64,000 bases of DNA from Pseudomonas sp. AB6. GTDB taxonomy: Bacteria > Pseudomonadota > Gammaproteobacteria > Pseudomonadales > Pseudomonadaceae. The DNA lies in assembly GCF_034314105.1 (NCBI RefSeq), contig NZ_JAVIWJ010000001.1, positions 2,501-66,500 of the forward strand, in the 5' to 3' direction. Each line of letters begins with the position of its first letter. Position 1 is the stretch's first letter. The notes below the pieces were generated by a model. It was not told the origin of the DNA and made no database searches. It worked only from the letters and a program-made list of their open reading frames with translations. Both the position numbers and the translations under genes were made by a program. Positions 55,278 to 64,000 of this stretch are shown here, piece after piece.

Positions 55278-56378
55278 TCAGACGTTAAAGCGGAAGTGCA
55301 TTACGTCGCCGTCTTTGACAATGTATTCCTTGCCTTCCAGGCGCCATTTACCGGCTTCTTTAGCACCGGCTTCGCCCTTGTACTGAATGAAGTCGTCATA
55401 GGCGATGACTTCGGCGCGGATGAAGCCTTTTTCGAAGTCGGTGTGAATTACGCCTGCAGCTTGAGGACCGGTGGCGCCGACGCGGACGGTCCACGCACGG
55501 ACTTCTTCAACGCCAGCGGTGAAGTAGGTTTGCAGGTGCAGCATCTCGTAACCAGCACGAATTACCCTGTTCAAACCGGGTTCTTCAAGGCCTAGGGCTT
55601 CGAGAAACATGTCTTTTTCTTCGCCATCATCAAGTTCGGCAATTTCTGCTTCGATCTTGTTACAAACCGGCACCACAATCGCGCCTTCTTCTTTGGCAAT
55701 GGCGCGAACCACGTCCAGCAGCGGGTTGTTTTCGAAGCCGTCTTCGGCAACGTTGGCGATGTACATGACTGGCTTCGTGGTCAACAGGTGGAAGCCGCGA
55801 ATGGCTGCCTTCTCATCGGTGCTCATGTTCTTCATCAGGCTGCGCGCTGGCTTGCCTTCGGTGAAGTGAGTGATGAGTTGTTCCAGCAAGCCTTTCTGAA
55901 TGACTGCGTCCTTGTCACCGCCTTTGGCATTGCGCGTGACTTTCTGCAGTTGTTTTTCACAGCTGTCGAGGTCGGCGAAGATCAATTCCAGGTCAATGAT
56001 CTCGATATCACGTTTGGGGTCAACGCTGTTGGAAACGTGAATAACGTTCTCGTCTTCGAAGCAGCGGACGACGTGAGCGATTGCATCGGTTTCACGGATG
56101 TTGGCGAGGAACTTGTTGCCCAGCCCTTCACCTTTCGATGCGCCCGCGACTAGGCCAGCGATATCGACGAACTCCATGGTAGTCGGCAAGATACGCTTTG
56201 GTTTGACAATGGCTGCCAAGGCATCAAGGCGTACGTCAGGCATCGCCACAATGCCGGTGTTCGGCTCAATGGTGCAGAAGGGAAAGTTCTCTGCCGCAAT
56301 GCCGGATTTAGTCAGGGCGTTGAAAAGAGTGGACTTGCCGACGTTAGGTAGGCCGACGATGCCGCAGTTAAATCCCAT
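55278..56378 (-). CDS. ychF: YchF/OLA1-type ATPase
   Basis: 366 residues. Walker [17 protein letters not shown] (8-23), G3 [17 protein letters not shown], a coiled-coil insert and the C-terminal TGS domain ending in the [11 protein letters not shown] segment. This family prefers ATP and binds the ribosome. It is next to pth as in many gammaproteobacteria. Confidence 0.95.
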   Translation of the reverse strand: MGFNCGIVGLPNVGKSTLFNALTKSGIAAENFPFCTIEPNTGIVAMPDVRLDALAAIVKPKRILPTTMEFVDIAGLVAGASKGEGLGNKFLANIRETDAIAHVVRCFEDENVIHVSNSVDPKRDIEIIDLELIFADLDSCEKQLQKVTRNAKGGDKDAVIQKGLLEQLITHFTEGKPARSLMKNMSTDEKAAIRGFHLLTTKPVMYIANVAEDGFENNPLLDVVRAIAKEEGAIVVPVCNKIEAEIAELDDGEEKDMFLEALGLEEPGLNRVIRAGYEMLHLQTYFTAGVEEVRAWTVRVGATGPQAAGVIHTDFEKGFIRAEVIAYDDFIQYKGEAGAKEAGKWRLEGKEYIVKDGDVMHFRFNV

Positions 56379-56399
56379 GATATTTCCCCTCGGAGTTAG

Positions 56400-56984
56400 T
56401 CAAGCCTTCTGGCTGTGCAGGTTCTTCATCGCACGGTTCCATTCACCGGCGAAGATATCCGGCAGCACGCCGAGGGCAAAATCGATACTGGTGTCCAGTT
56501 TTTCCTGCTCGGCGCGAGGCGCTCGACTCAAGACAAATCCAGAGACCTTACTGGCATCACCCGGGTGGCCAATGCCAAGCCGCAGGCGGTGGAATGTATT
56601 TTGATTGCCGAGTTGCGCGATGATGTCGCGTAACCCGTTATGACCGCCATGGCCGCCGCCTTGCTTGAGCTTGGCAACGCCGGGTGGCAGATCAAGTTCA
56701 TCGTGAGCCACCAGTATGGCGTCTACCGGGATACGATAAAAGCCAGCAAGCGCCGCGACTGATTGTCCGCTGCGGTTCATGAACGTGGTGGGAATCAGCA
56801 GACGAACATCCTGACCCAAGTGACTAAAGCGCCCGGTCAGGCCAAAAAATTTGCGCTCGGCAACTAGATTGATGTGGTGTGCCGCAGCAATGCGCTCAAC
56901 AAAAAAAGCCCCTGCGTTATGCCGGGTCTGTTCGTATTCGGCGCCTGGATTTCCCAGGCCAACGATCAGTTGTATGGCAGTCAC
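56400..56984 (-). CDS. pth: Peptidyl-tRNA hydrolase
   Basis: 194 residues. [20 protein letters not shown] with catalytic His22 (RHNAG), Asp of [12 protein letters not shown], and [12 protein letters not shown], all standard Pth motifs. It recycles tRNAs released as peptidyl-tRNA. Upstream of ychF by 21 bases, so cotranscribed. Confidence 0.96.
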   Translation of the reverse strand: MTAIQLIVGLGNPGAEYEQTRHNAGAFFVERIAAAHHINLVAERKFFGLTGRFSHLGQDVRLLIPTTFMNRSGQSVAALAGFYRIPVDAILVAHDELDLPPGVAKLKQGGGHGGHNGLRDIIAQLGNQNTFHRLRLGIGHPGDASKVSGFVLSRAPRAEQEKLDTSIDFALGVLPDIFAGEWNRAMKNLHSQKA

Positions 56985-57149
56985 GACAGGGGCTCTTCCT
57001 TGGAGTTGTGGATAACACCGATATAGACAGTGGCAGCAATAGGCGAAATTAGCTCATTTACCATGATGTAAACTCCGCGATCTCGCCCACTTTGCCTGAC
57101 TATCGCTCCCGGTGTTTTCTGAGCAACTCCGACGTTGCCAAGTAATGAA

Positions 57150-57749
57150 TTACTCGGCTGCGGTTGCGTCTTCAGTCGGCGCTACACGTGGCGCGTGAAC
57201 GTTGGCTACGGCCAAGTTGTTACCGTGCACGAGTGCGACAAACTCAACACCTTTAGGTGCATTCAGGTCTGACAAGTGTACGATCGAACCGACTTCGGCG
57301 TTACCCAGGTCGACTTCGATGAACTCAGGCAGATCTTTTGGCAGGCAAGTCACTTCAACTTCAGAAATAACGTGCGAGATTTCGCCGCCTTTCTTGATAG
57401 GAGCTTCTTCATTGATGAAGTGCACTGGTACGTGGGCGGTCAGTTTCTGACCGGCAATTACACGCACAAAGTCAGCGTGAAGCACGTGACCTTTAGCTGG
57501 GTGACGTTGCAGTGCCTTGATAACGACGTTCTGCTTGGCGCCGGCAATATTCAATTCGATAACGTGGCTGAAAGCAGCTTCGTTTTCTAGCAGCTTGGCA
57601 ACTTCTTTGGCGGTCATGCTGATGGATTCAGGGGCTTTTTCGCCACCGTAAACTACAGCTGGAACCAGGCTCGCGAGACGACGCAGGCGGCGGCTCGCAC
57701 CTTTCCCCAGGTCAGAACGCAGTTCAGCATTTAAAGTAAATTCATTCAT
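57150..57749 (-). CDS. rplY: 50S ribosomal protein L25 (Ctc type)
   Basis: 199 residues from the ATG at 57749, eight bases after GGAG; a longer frame to 57833 runs through the terminator of the upstream gene and is not used. [20 protein letters not shown] marks the 5S-binding L25 domain; the C-terminal part is the CTC-type extension. Its position between prs and pth is conserved in Pseudomonas. Confidence 0.95.
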   Translation of the reverse strand: MNEFTLNAELRSDLGKGASRRLRRLASLVPAVVYGGEKAPESISMTAKEVAKLLENEAAFSHVIELNIAGAKQNVVIKALQRHPAKGHVLHADFVRVIAGQKLTAHVPVHFINEEAPIKKGGEISHVISEVEVTCLPKDLPEFIEVDLGNAEVGSIVHLSDLNAPKGVEFVALVHGNNLAVANVHAPRVAPTEDATAAE

Positions 57750-57810
57750 GGTGTTTCTCCAAAATAACCACATTCGCCCAGCGTTTGCGACCGGCGCCAA
57801 GGCGATATGG

Positions 57811-57856
57811 GCAAAAAAGCCCCGCTCCAACAATAGGTTGGGGCGGGGCGCTTTTC
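57811..57856 (-). terminator. Terminator between prs and rplY
   Basis: On the minus strand agcgccccgccccaacc pairs with ggttggagcggggctttttt: a GC-rich stem followed by a T-run. It lies after the prs stop. Some read-through to rplY is likely. Confidence 0.85.
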
Positions 57857-57886
57857 GACAACTAGATGTAGCGTAGGGCAGAGCCC

Positions 57887-58828
57887 TTAGCGGAACATCG
57901 CGCTGATCGATTCTTCGTTGCTGATGCGGCGAACCGCCTCGGCGACTACCGGTGCGATATCCAATTGACGGATACGTGAACAGGCTTGAGCAGCAGCGGA
58001 CAATGGGATGGTGTTAGTTACCACCAATTCGTCCAGCATGGAATTTTCAATATTCTCGATCGCCCGACCCGACAGCACAGGGTGTGTGCAGTAAGCGAAA
58101 ACCTTGGAAGCGCCATGCTCTTTAAGGGCCTTTGCCGCGTGGCACAAAGTGCCGGCGGTATCGACCATGTCATCGACCAAAATACAGGTACGCCCTTCAA
58201 CATCGCCGATGATATGCATCACTTCCGAGTGATTAGCTTTTTCACGGCGCTTGTCGATGATCCCGAGATCGACGCCCAGAGATTTAGCAACAGCACGTGC
58301 ACGCACGACGCCGCCAATATCCGGAGATACGATCATCAGGTTTTCGAAGCGTTGATCTTCAATGTCATCCACCAATACTGGGGAGCCGTAGATGTTATCT
58401 ACCGGAATATCGAAAAATCCCTGAATTTGGTCAGCATGCAGATCAACCGTTAGAACACGATCAATCCCGACTACCGTCAGCATGTCAGCCACAACTTTTG
58501 CGCTGATTGCTACACGTGCGGAGCGCGGACGGCGATCCTGACGGGCATAACCAAAGTATGGGATTACCGCAGTGATACGAGAAGCCGAGGAGCGGCGGAA
58601 GGCGTCTGCCATCACTACCAGTTCCATCAGGTTATCGTTCGTTGGGGCACAAGTCGGCTGAATAATGAACACGTCTTTACCGCGAACGTTTTCGTTAATC
58701 TCAGCGCTGATTTCACCATCGGAGAACTTACCGACGGAGATATCACCTAGTGGGATATGTAGCTGACGTACTACACGTCGAGCTAGATCGGGGTTGGCGT
58801 TCCCCGTAAAAACCATCATCTTGGACAC
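57887..58828 (-). CDS. prs: Ribose-phosphate pyrophosphokinase
   Basis: 313 residues from the GTG at 58828 (product [15 protein letters not shown]); the frame is open to 58906 through the tRNA-Gln gene, which rules out a longer start. [33 protein letters not shown], and the PRPP loop [14 protein letters not shown] are intact. It makes PRPP from ribose 5-phosphate and ATP. Confidence 0.96.
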   Translation of the reverse strand: MSKMMVFTGNANPDLARRVVRQLHIPLGDISVGKFSDGEISAEINENVRGKDVFIIQPTCAPTNDNLMELVVMADAFRRSSASRITAVIPYFGYARQDRRPRSARVAISAKVVADMLTVVGIDRVLTVDLHADQIQGFFDIPVDNIYGSPVLVDDIEDQRFENLMIVSPDIGGVVRARAVAKSLGVDLGIIDKRREKANHSEVMHIIGDVEGRTCILVDDMVDTAGTLCHAAKALKEHGASKVFAYCTHPVLSGRAIENIENSMLDELVVTNTIPLSAAAQACSRIRQLDIAPVVAEAVRRISNEESISAMFR

Positions 58829-58874
58829 GCGCACTACCTGCCGGCTGAGGGTATACCTGGATGAGTATAGAAAA

Positions 58875-58949
58875 TGGCAGGGGCGGCTGGATTCGAACCA
58901 ACGCATGGCAGGATCAAAACCTGCTGCCTTACCGCTTGGCGACGCCCCT
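58875..58949 (-). tRNA. tRNA-Gln (TTG)
   Basis: 75 bases with encoded CCA. The acceptor stem aggggcg/cgcccct pairs, the anticodon loop is gttttgatc-like with TTG, and the T-arm is ggttcgaatcc. It lies between ispE and prs, as in other Pseudomonas genomes. Confidence 0.95.
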
Positions 58950-58984
58950 GTAATTGTTGCATCTGAGTGCCCAGCACTCAGTTC

Positions 58985-59842
58985 TTAGAACAGCTCTTGC
59001 AGCTTGCGGTGCAACATCGAAACGTTGCTCCCCTTCGCTACAAACCCTGTAAGGGTCTCTGTTAGAAGGGCCGAGACTTTATCAGCTTCAGCTTTGTTTG
59101 GGAAGGCCCCAAACACACAACTTCCAGTACCAGTTAATTTTGCGTCGGCATATTTGCCCAGCAAATTCAAAGCGTTACGAACGGCTGGATAACGCCTCTC
59201 TACAACTGGTTGACAGTCATTTCGACTGTTTCCCTCAAGAACGGGGCGCACTTTAATTGGAGGAGTGTCACGTGTCAACAGCGGATCTGAAAAAATTTCT
59301 GCTGTACTTACAGATACTTGCGGCACAAGCACCAGATACCACGGTTCTTCGGGGTCTACAGGGGTCAATATTTCTCCGACACCTTCGGCAAAAGCTGCGT
59401 GGCCACGTACGAAAACCGGGACGTCTGCGCCCAGTGTAAGGCCTAGAGCGGCCAAACGATCTTCTTCCCAGCCGAGTTTCCACAGGTGATTTAGGCCCAG
59501 CAAAGTAGTAGCTGCATCGGAGCTTCCACCGCCGATTCCCCCTCCAATGGGCAGGCGTTTTTCCAGCCAAATGTCTGCGCCAAGGCTACTGCCAGCCTGT
59601 TTTTGCAGTGCGCGAGCGGCTCTGACGATCAGATTGGAGTCGTGGGAGACATTTGGAATGTCAGTTTGTAGCTGGATGCGGCCGTCATCGCGTATTGCAA
59701 AACTGAGTTCGTCGCCGTAATCGAGAAACTGAAATAGTGTTTGCAGTTCGTGGTAGCCATCAGCGCGGCGGCCGAGAATATGTAGCATAAGGTTGAGCTT
59801 GGCCGGCGCGGGCAGCGTCAAGCGTTCAGTCATCATGCTCAC
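58985..59842 (-). CDS. ispE: 4-diphosphocytidyl-2-C-methyl-D-erythritol kinase
   Basis: 285 residues from a GTG at 59842 that overlaps the lolB stop; the ATGs at 59836 or 59833 may be the true start. [21 protein letters not shown] and the GHMP kinase ATP loop [18 protein letters not shown] (about 95-112) are clear. Fourth step of the MEP isoprenoid pathway. Confidence 0.95.
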   Translation of the reverse strand: MSMMTERLTLPAPAKLNLMLHILGRRADGYHELQTLFQFLDYGDELSFAIRDDGRIQLQTDIPNVSHDSNLIVRAARALQKQAGSSLGADIWLEKRLPIGGGIGGGSSDAATTLLGLNHLWKLGWEEDRLAALGLTLGADVPVFVRGHAAFAEGVGEILTPVDPEEPWYLVLVPQVSVSTAEIFSDPLLTRDTPPIKVRPVLEGNSRNDCQPVVERRYPAVRNALNLLGKYADAKLTGTGSCVFGAFPNKAEADKVSALLTETLTGFVAKGSNVSMLHRKLQELF

Positions 59843-60456
59843 TGCCCCAATTTGCGCGGCTGCCAGTCCTTGATCACCAGGGTGACATCAAGGTCTTGCC
59901 CATGCAGCTTGATGCGCTCGGGCAACCAGTAGCCGTTCTGTTCCGAATAGCTGAGGTATTGGACTTGCCAATTATCTTGTTCAAGGCTGGCAAGGCGACT
60001 GTCACCGTCGAGCGTCAGTTTGCTTTTGCTGTCCGGGGCAGGAAGGCCACGCACCCACCACACCAAATGCGAGACCGGTAACTTCCAGCCTAACTGCGCT
60101 TGTAGGAGGTCTTCGGGGTTGGAGGCCTCGAAGCGTCCCTGGTTGGCGACTTCTAGCGCCACGGTGCCTGGACGACCTGTCAATCGTGCTGCGCCGCGTC
60201 CCAAGGGACCAGATAGTCGGATGTCGTAATAGTCTTGTCGCTGTAACCAGAACAAGGTGCCGCTCCCCGAATCCTTGGGCGCACGAATACCCACCTTGCC
60301 GCTAATTTGCCAGCCGTCCAGGCTGCTCAGTTGTGCTTTATGTTCGCGCCATTGCGCGGGGCTGCCTTGGCCCTGCACGGCTTCGCGGTTAGTAAAACCG
60401 GCGCAGCCGGCGAGCAGGGTGATCAAGCTAAAAACTATAACGTGGCGCAAAAACAT
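59839..60456 (-). CDS. lolB: Outer-membrane lipoprotein localisation protein LolB
   Basis: 205 residues. Lipoprotein signal with lipobox LLAGC (Cys at 18), then [14 protein letters not shown] and [16 protein letters not shown], the LolB pattern. Accepts lipoproteins from LolA and inserts them in the outer membrane. Coupled to ispE and five bases after the TPR gene. Confidence 0.94.
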   Translation of the reverse strand: MFLRHVIVFSLITLLAGCAGFTNREAVQGQGSPAQWREHKAQLSSLDGWQISGKVGIRAPKDSGSGTLFWLQRQDYYDIRLSGPLGRGAARLTGRPGTVALEVANQGRFEASNPEDLLQAQLGWKLPVSHLVWWVRGLPAPDSKSKLTLDGDSRLASLEQDNWQVQYLSYSEQNGYWLPERIKLHGQDLDVTLVIKDWQPRKLGQ

Positions 60457-60460
60457 AAAA

Positions 60461-62188
60461 TTAAAGAGTCTCAGATCCGGTCAGGCGCCGCAGAGTGCTG
60501 CGCAGAATTGGGCTGTCAGGTTGTTGTTCAAGGGCCTTGCCCCAGACTTTGCGAGCTTCGCGCTGGTTGCCTTTGGCCCATAAGACTTCGCCCAAGTGAG
60601 CGGCTACTTCATGGTCGGGGAAGCGTTTCAGGGCTTGTCGCAGTAGGCGTTCAGCTTCATCAAGGTTGCCCAAGCGGTAGTTCACCCAGCCGAGGCTGTC
60701 GAGGACTGCCGGGTCTTCCGGGTTAAGGTGATGGGCGCGTTCGATCAGCTCTCTAGCTTCGGCGTAGCGCGTTGTACGGTCTGAAAGCGTGTAACCCAAT
60801 GCGTTCAGCGCCATGGCATTGTCTGGTTCGCGCTTCAGGATGGCGCGAAGGTCTTTTTCCATCTGCACCAGATCGTTGCGTTTTTCCGCCAGCATGGCGC
60901 GGGTATAGAGCAAGTTCAGGTCATCAGGAAATTGCTTCAGCGCCAGTTCCAACACGCGCGATGACTGATCAAATTGCTTGCTGTTTTCCAGTGTCTGCGC
61001 TTCGATCAAATACAACTGGACCGCGTAATCGGGCTGAGCATCACGTGCCGAAGCCAGAAGTTTGGACGCTTCAGCGGTACGGCCGTGACTCATCAAAATA
61101 TCTGCCTGACGTAACTGTGCGGCCAAGTAATCGTTGCCGGGGCCAACTTGGGCATATTCAATCAGGGCTTTGTCAGCAGCGTTGCGTTCTTCGTCAACAC
61201 GACCGAGGTTCAGGTGCGCCGAATCAACGTGACTGCCGCGACCGATCAAGTCTTCGAGGTAACCGACGGCTTCGTCCCAAGCTTTGGCCTCAAGGCAGAC
61301 AAGCGCCAGTGAATAACGCAGTTCGTCGTCGTCCGGGAATTGCTGCACCAGACTTGAGAACTCGATCTTGGCCTCATCTATGCGATTCTGCTCGACCAGC
61401 ATCCGTGCGTATGTCAAGCGCAGACGTTTATCATCAGGGTATTTTTTGATGTTTTTTTGCAGGATGGGCAGGGCTTCTTTGCCACGGTCCATTCCTTGAA
61501 GAATGCGTGCTCGCAACAGAATAGGTGCAACCTCACCGTCAGTCGGCGGATTGTCTTCCAGCAACTTCAAGGCCGCTTCGGTATCACCGTTTTGCTGAAG
61601 GAGTAAGGCTTTACCAAATATCAGTTGGCCGTTCTTCGGATATTTCTTAAGCAGACGGTCAAAGCTTTTCAACAGACCATTGCGCGTATCTACATCGGTT
61701 TCTGCAGCAGACAGTGCCAAGAAGTCGAAATGCGTATCGCCTTGCCCTTGAAGTACCTTCTCCATATCCGCCATGGATTCGTCGTAGCGTCCGGCGCGGG
61801 CCAGTTGAATTGCTGCAGCGCGTTGAGCTTCAAGATTGGTGGGGTCGTTTTTCGCCCAGATTAACGATGTTTCCAGTGCAGCCTGATCGGCGCCCAGGTA
61901 CTCGGCAATCCGGAAAGCTCGCTCGGAAACCCCGGGGTCCTGGGTGTTGACCGCCTGAGTGACGTAATTATCCAGGGCGATGTCGAAGCGATTGCGCTGG
62001 CCAGCCAGCTCCGCTGCCAACAGGCTGACAACCGTGTCTTGAGAAAATGAGCTATAGACCTGCGGCTTGGCGACAGGCGCGGGTGTTGTGTCTAAGGCCG
62101 GAGCGGTTGCGTCCGGAGAAACGGGAGCCAAGGCTTGGCAGCCGTTTAAAAAGACAAAGGCGAGAAATAACGCGGAGGATCTATTCAT
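60461..62188 (-). CDS. TPR-repeat lipoprotein
   Basis: 575 residues. Lipoprotein signal (lipobox LNGC, Cys at 17) and roughly a dozen TPR-like repeats from about 110 to the end (for example [40 protein letters not shown]). First gene of the TPR-lolB-ispE operon in Pseudomonas. TPR lipoproteins at this place are thought to work as envelope scaffolds; the actual partner is unknown. Confidence 0.88.
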   Translation of the reverse strand: MNRSSALFLAFVFLNGCQALAPVSPDATAPALDTTPAPVAKPQVYSSFSQDTVVSLLAAELAGQRNRFDIALDNYVTQAVNTQDPGVSERAFRIAEYLGADQAALETSLIWAKNDPTNLEAQRAAAIQLARAGRYDESMADMEKVLQGQGDTHFDFLALSAAETDVDTRNGLLKSFDRLLKKYPKNGQLIFGKALLLQQNGDTEAALKLLEDNPPTDGEVAPILLRARILQGMDRGKEALPILQKNIKKYPDDKRLRLTYARMLVEQNRIDEAKIEFSSLVQQFPDDDELRYSLALVCLEAKAWDEAVGYLEDLIGRGSHVDSAHLNLGRVDEERNAADKALIEYAQVGPGNDYLAAQLRQADILMSHGRTAEASKLLASARDAQPDYAVQLYLIEAQTLENSKQFDQSSRVLELALKQFPDDLNLLYTRAMLAEKRNDLVQMEKDLRAILKREPDNAMALNALGYTLSDRTTRYAEARELIERAHHLNPEDPAVLDSLGWVNYRLGNLDEAERLLRQALKRFPDHEVAAHLGEVLWAKGNQREARKVWGKALEQQPDSPILRSTLRRLTGSETL

Positions 62189-62416
62189 ATATAGGGAAAG
62201 GACGACTTACCTGCGGTCAGATCATCATGACACAAGCCTTGGAGCAAACCCACAGCCGGTGCGAAAACTACTCGGCTTGCCCGATTCCTGGATGAAAACA
62301 CCCCAGATTATCGGTATCAAGTGAGCATCCCTATTAGGACAATAGTCTGCGGTAGTTGTTCTGAATCAGGCGAAGTAGGACAATTGCCGGCTTCACGTCA
62401 CCATCAGCGACCTTGA
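62189..62416. other. Divergent promoter region of the TPR gene and hemA
   Basis: 228 bases without a gene. No promoter boxes could be fixed with confidence. Confidence 0.4.
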
Positions 62417-63694
62417 ATGGCCTTCCTTGCACTCGGTATTAACCATAAGACTGCCTCAGTCGATGTCCGCGAGCGCGTGGCATTTACGCCTGAGCTGTTG
62501 GTAGAGGCGTTGCAGCAGCTTTGCCGTCTCACCGATAGCCGCGAAGCTGCAATCCTCTCGACCTGCAATCGCAGTGAGCTTTACATCGAACACGACAACA
62601 TTGCTGCCGACTCGGTTCTGCGTTGGTTGGCCGATTATCATCATTTGAGCCTGGAAGAGCTGCGGGCCAGCGCTTATGTGCACGAAGATGATGCGGCAGT
62701 TCGTCACATGATGCGGGTGGCCTCGGGGCTTGACTCACTGATATTGGGCGAGCCACAGATTCTTGGCCAAATGAAATCCGCGTACGCCGTTGCACGGGAA
62801 GCAGGGACCATCGGCCCACTGCTCGGTCGACTGTTTCAGGCCACGTTCAACGCAGCCAAACAGGTGCGTACTGAAACGGCCATCGGTGAAAACCCGGTAT
62901 CGGTTGCGTTTGCCGCGGTAAGTTTGGCGAAACAGATTTTCAGCGACTTGCAACGCAGTCAGGCGTTGCTGATTGGCGCAGGTGAAACCATTACATTGGT
63001 CGCCCGACACCTGCACGAACTGGGCGTGAAGCGTATTGTAGTGGCCAATCGCACGCTGGAACGCGCCAGTATCCTGGCTGCCGAATTTGGCGCGCACGCG
63101 GTGTTGCTTTCAGACATTCCCGCAGAGCTGGTCAACAGCGACATCGTTATCAGTTCTACTGCCAGTCAGTTGCCGATTTTGGGCAAGGGTGCGGTGGAAA
63201 GCGCCTTGAAGCTGCGTAAGCACAAACCGATTTTCATGGTGGATATCGCTGTTCCTCGGGACATTGAGCCTGAAGTCGGTGAATTGGACGACGTTTACCT
63301 TTATAGCGTCGATGACCTGCACGAAGTGGTTGCTGAAAACCTCAAGAGTCGCCAAGGCGCCGCGCAAGCAGCTGAAGAACTGGTGATGATTGGCGCCAAC
63401 GATTTTATGCTGCGCCTGCGCGAATTGGCGGCGGTGGATGTGCTTAAAGCCTACCGCCAGCAAAGCGAGCGCCTGCGAGATGACGAACTGCTCAAAGCAC
63501 AGCGGATGCTGGCCAACGGCGGCAGTGCTGAAGACGTGCTGATGCAGCTGGCTCGCGGCCTAACGAACAAACTGATGCATGCACCTAGTGTGCAACTGAA
63601 AAAGCTGACAGCCGAGGGCCGCCTTGATGCGCTGGCCATGGCCCAGGAACTTTTTGCCCTTGATGAGGGCTCGACGGATAAACCCCCGCAATGA
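62417..63694 (+). CDS. hemA: Glutamyl-tRNA reductase
   Basis: 425 residues. Catalytic Cys50 in [12 protein letters not shown], the [18 protein letters not shown] motif and the NADPH-binding [10 protein letters not shown] (about 184-193) are present. First step of the C5 route to tetrapyrroles. Its stop overlaps the prfA start (ATGA). Confidence 0.97.
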   Translation: MAFLALGINHKTASVDVRERVAFTPELLVEALQQLCRLTDSREAAILSTCNRSELYIEHDNIAADSVLRWLADYHHLSLEELRASAYVHEDDAAVRHMMRVASGLDSLILGEPQILGQMKSAYAVAREAGTIGPLLGRLFQATFNAAKQVRTETAIGENPVSVAFAAVSLAKQIFSDLQRSQALLIGAGETITLVARHLHELGVKRIVVANRTLERASILAAEFGAHAVLLSDIPAELVNSDIVISSTASQLPILGKGAVESALKLRKHKPIFMVDIAVPRDIEPEVGELDDVYLYSVDDLHEVVAENLKSRQGAAQAAEELVMIGANDFMLRLRELAAVDVLKAYRQQSERLRDDELLKAQRMLANGGSAEDVLMQLARGLTNKLMHAPSVQLKKLTAEGRLDALAMAQELFALDEGSTDKPPQ

Positions 63695-64000
63695 AAGCTT
63701 CACTGCTCAATAAGCTGGACATCCTCAATGACCGCTACGAGGAATTGACCGCACTGCTGGGCGATGCCGAAGTCATTTCCGAGCAAAATAAATTTCGCGC
63801 CTATTCCCGCGAATACGCTGAAGTAGAACCGATTGTCGTGACTTACATTCAGTTGCTCAAAGTCGTGAGCGATATGGAAGCCGCGCAGGCATTGCTCAAA
63901 GACAGCGACCCGGATATGCGTGAAATGGCCAGCGAGGAAGTTCGTGAAGCCAAAGCCCGGTTAATTGACCTCGAAGGTCAATTGCAACGCATGTTGCTGC
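63691..64000 (+). CDS. prfA: Peptide chain release factor 1 (partial, 5' part)
   Basis: 103 codons up to the window edge. The start [20 protein letters not shown] is that of RF1, and it overlaps the hemA stop by four bases, the conserved hemA-prfA pair. The PxT stop-codon motif and GGQ loop lie outside the window. Confidence 0.95.
   Translation, partial: MKASLLNKLDILNDRYEELTALLGDAEVISEQNKFRAYSREYAEVEPIVVTYIQLLKVVSDMEAAQALLKDSDPDMREMASEEVREAKARLIDLEGQLQRMLL

Noticed and set aside
57750..57833. N-terminal extension of rplY
   Set aside because: It runs across the prs terminator, and the ATG at 57749 has a good ribosome binding site and fits the family.
58829..58906. N-terminal extension of prs
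   Set aside because: It would translate through the tRNA-Gln gene.

Overview
The window looks like a Pseudomonas chromosome, most like the P. fluorescens group. The order prfA-hemA-TPR lipoprotein-lolB-ispE-tRNA-Gln-prs-rplY-pth-ychF, the tRNA-Met next to it, the can/rimI/psi-subunit cluster and the MksFEB condensin genes beside an rRNA operon all match the Pseudomonas core genome as I know it. No database search was possible; names rest on recognisable motifs, length and gene order.

Layout. 1-3250: end of an rRNA operon (23S, 5S, terminator). 3399-8204: mksF-mksE-mksB, running towards the rRNA operon. 8349-24480: ordinary chromosome with holD-rimI, carbonic anhydrase, a Kdo hydroxylase-like enzyme, a paralogous hflK-hflC pair followed by an extended TerC protein, a SulP transporter, a DUF2817 peptidase followed by a class C beta-lactamase, crcB behind a fluoride riboswitch with a frameshifted DUF190 gene, and an ECF sigma operon.

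24815-41666: a mobile island of about 17 kb inserted at the 3' end of a tRNA-Met gene and bounded by a perfect 70-bp direct repeat. Next to the tRNA lie a tyrosine integrase and an AlpA-type regulator. A tightly overlapping operon follows, encoding a Toprim primase-like protein and a RepA-like ATPase with small partners. A second module contains a small-terminase-like protein. XRE regulators, two zinc-knuckle mini-proteins and a broken MobV relaxase complete it. No capsid, tail or large terminase genes are visible, so it resembles a phage satellite more than a prophage. Two signals are not explained by genes: hairpin-rich noncoding stretches that share motifs at several loci, and a cluster of eight GTTACC(C) sites in and just upstream of the terminase-like gene.

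41894-55199: acyl-CoA dehydrogenase and acyl-CoA synthetase divergent from a histidine kinase/response regulator pair, a chemoreceptor, NhaA, and a bufferin (copper-binding RiPP) operon bufA-bufB-bufC-doxX divergent from an ECF sigma/NrsF anti-sigma pair. Both arms of that divergent region carry the same promoter-like pair GTAACC-N16-CGAA, which ties the two operons into one regulon.

55278-64000: housekeeping genes (ychF, pth, rplY, prs, tRNA-Gln, ispE, lolB, TPR lipoprotein, hemA, and the start of prfA cut by the window end).
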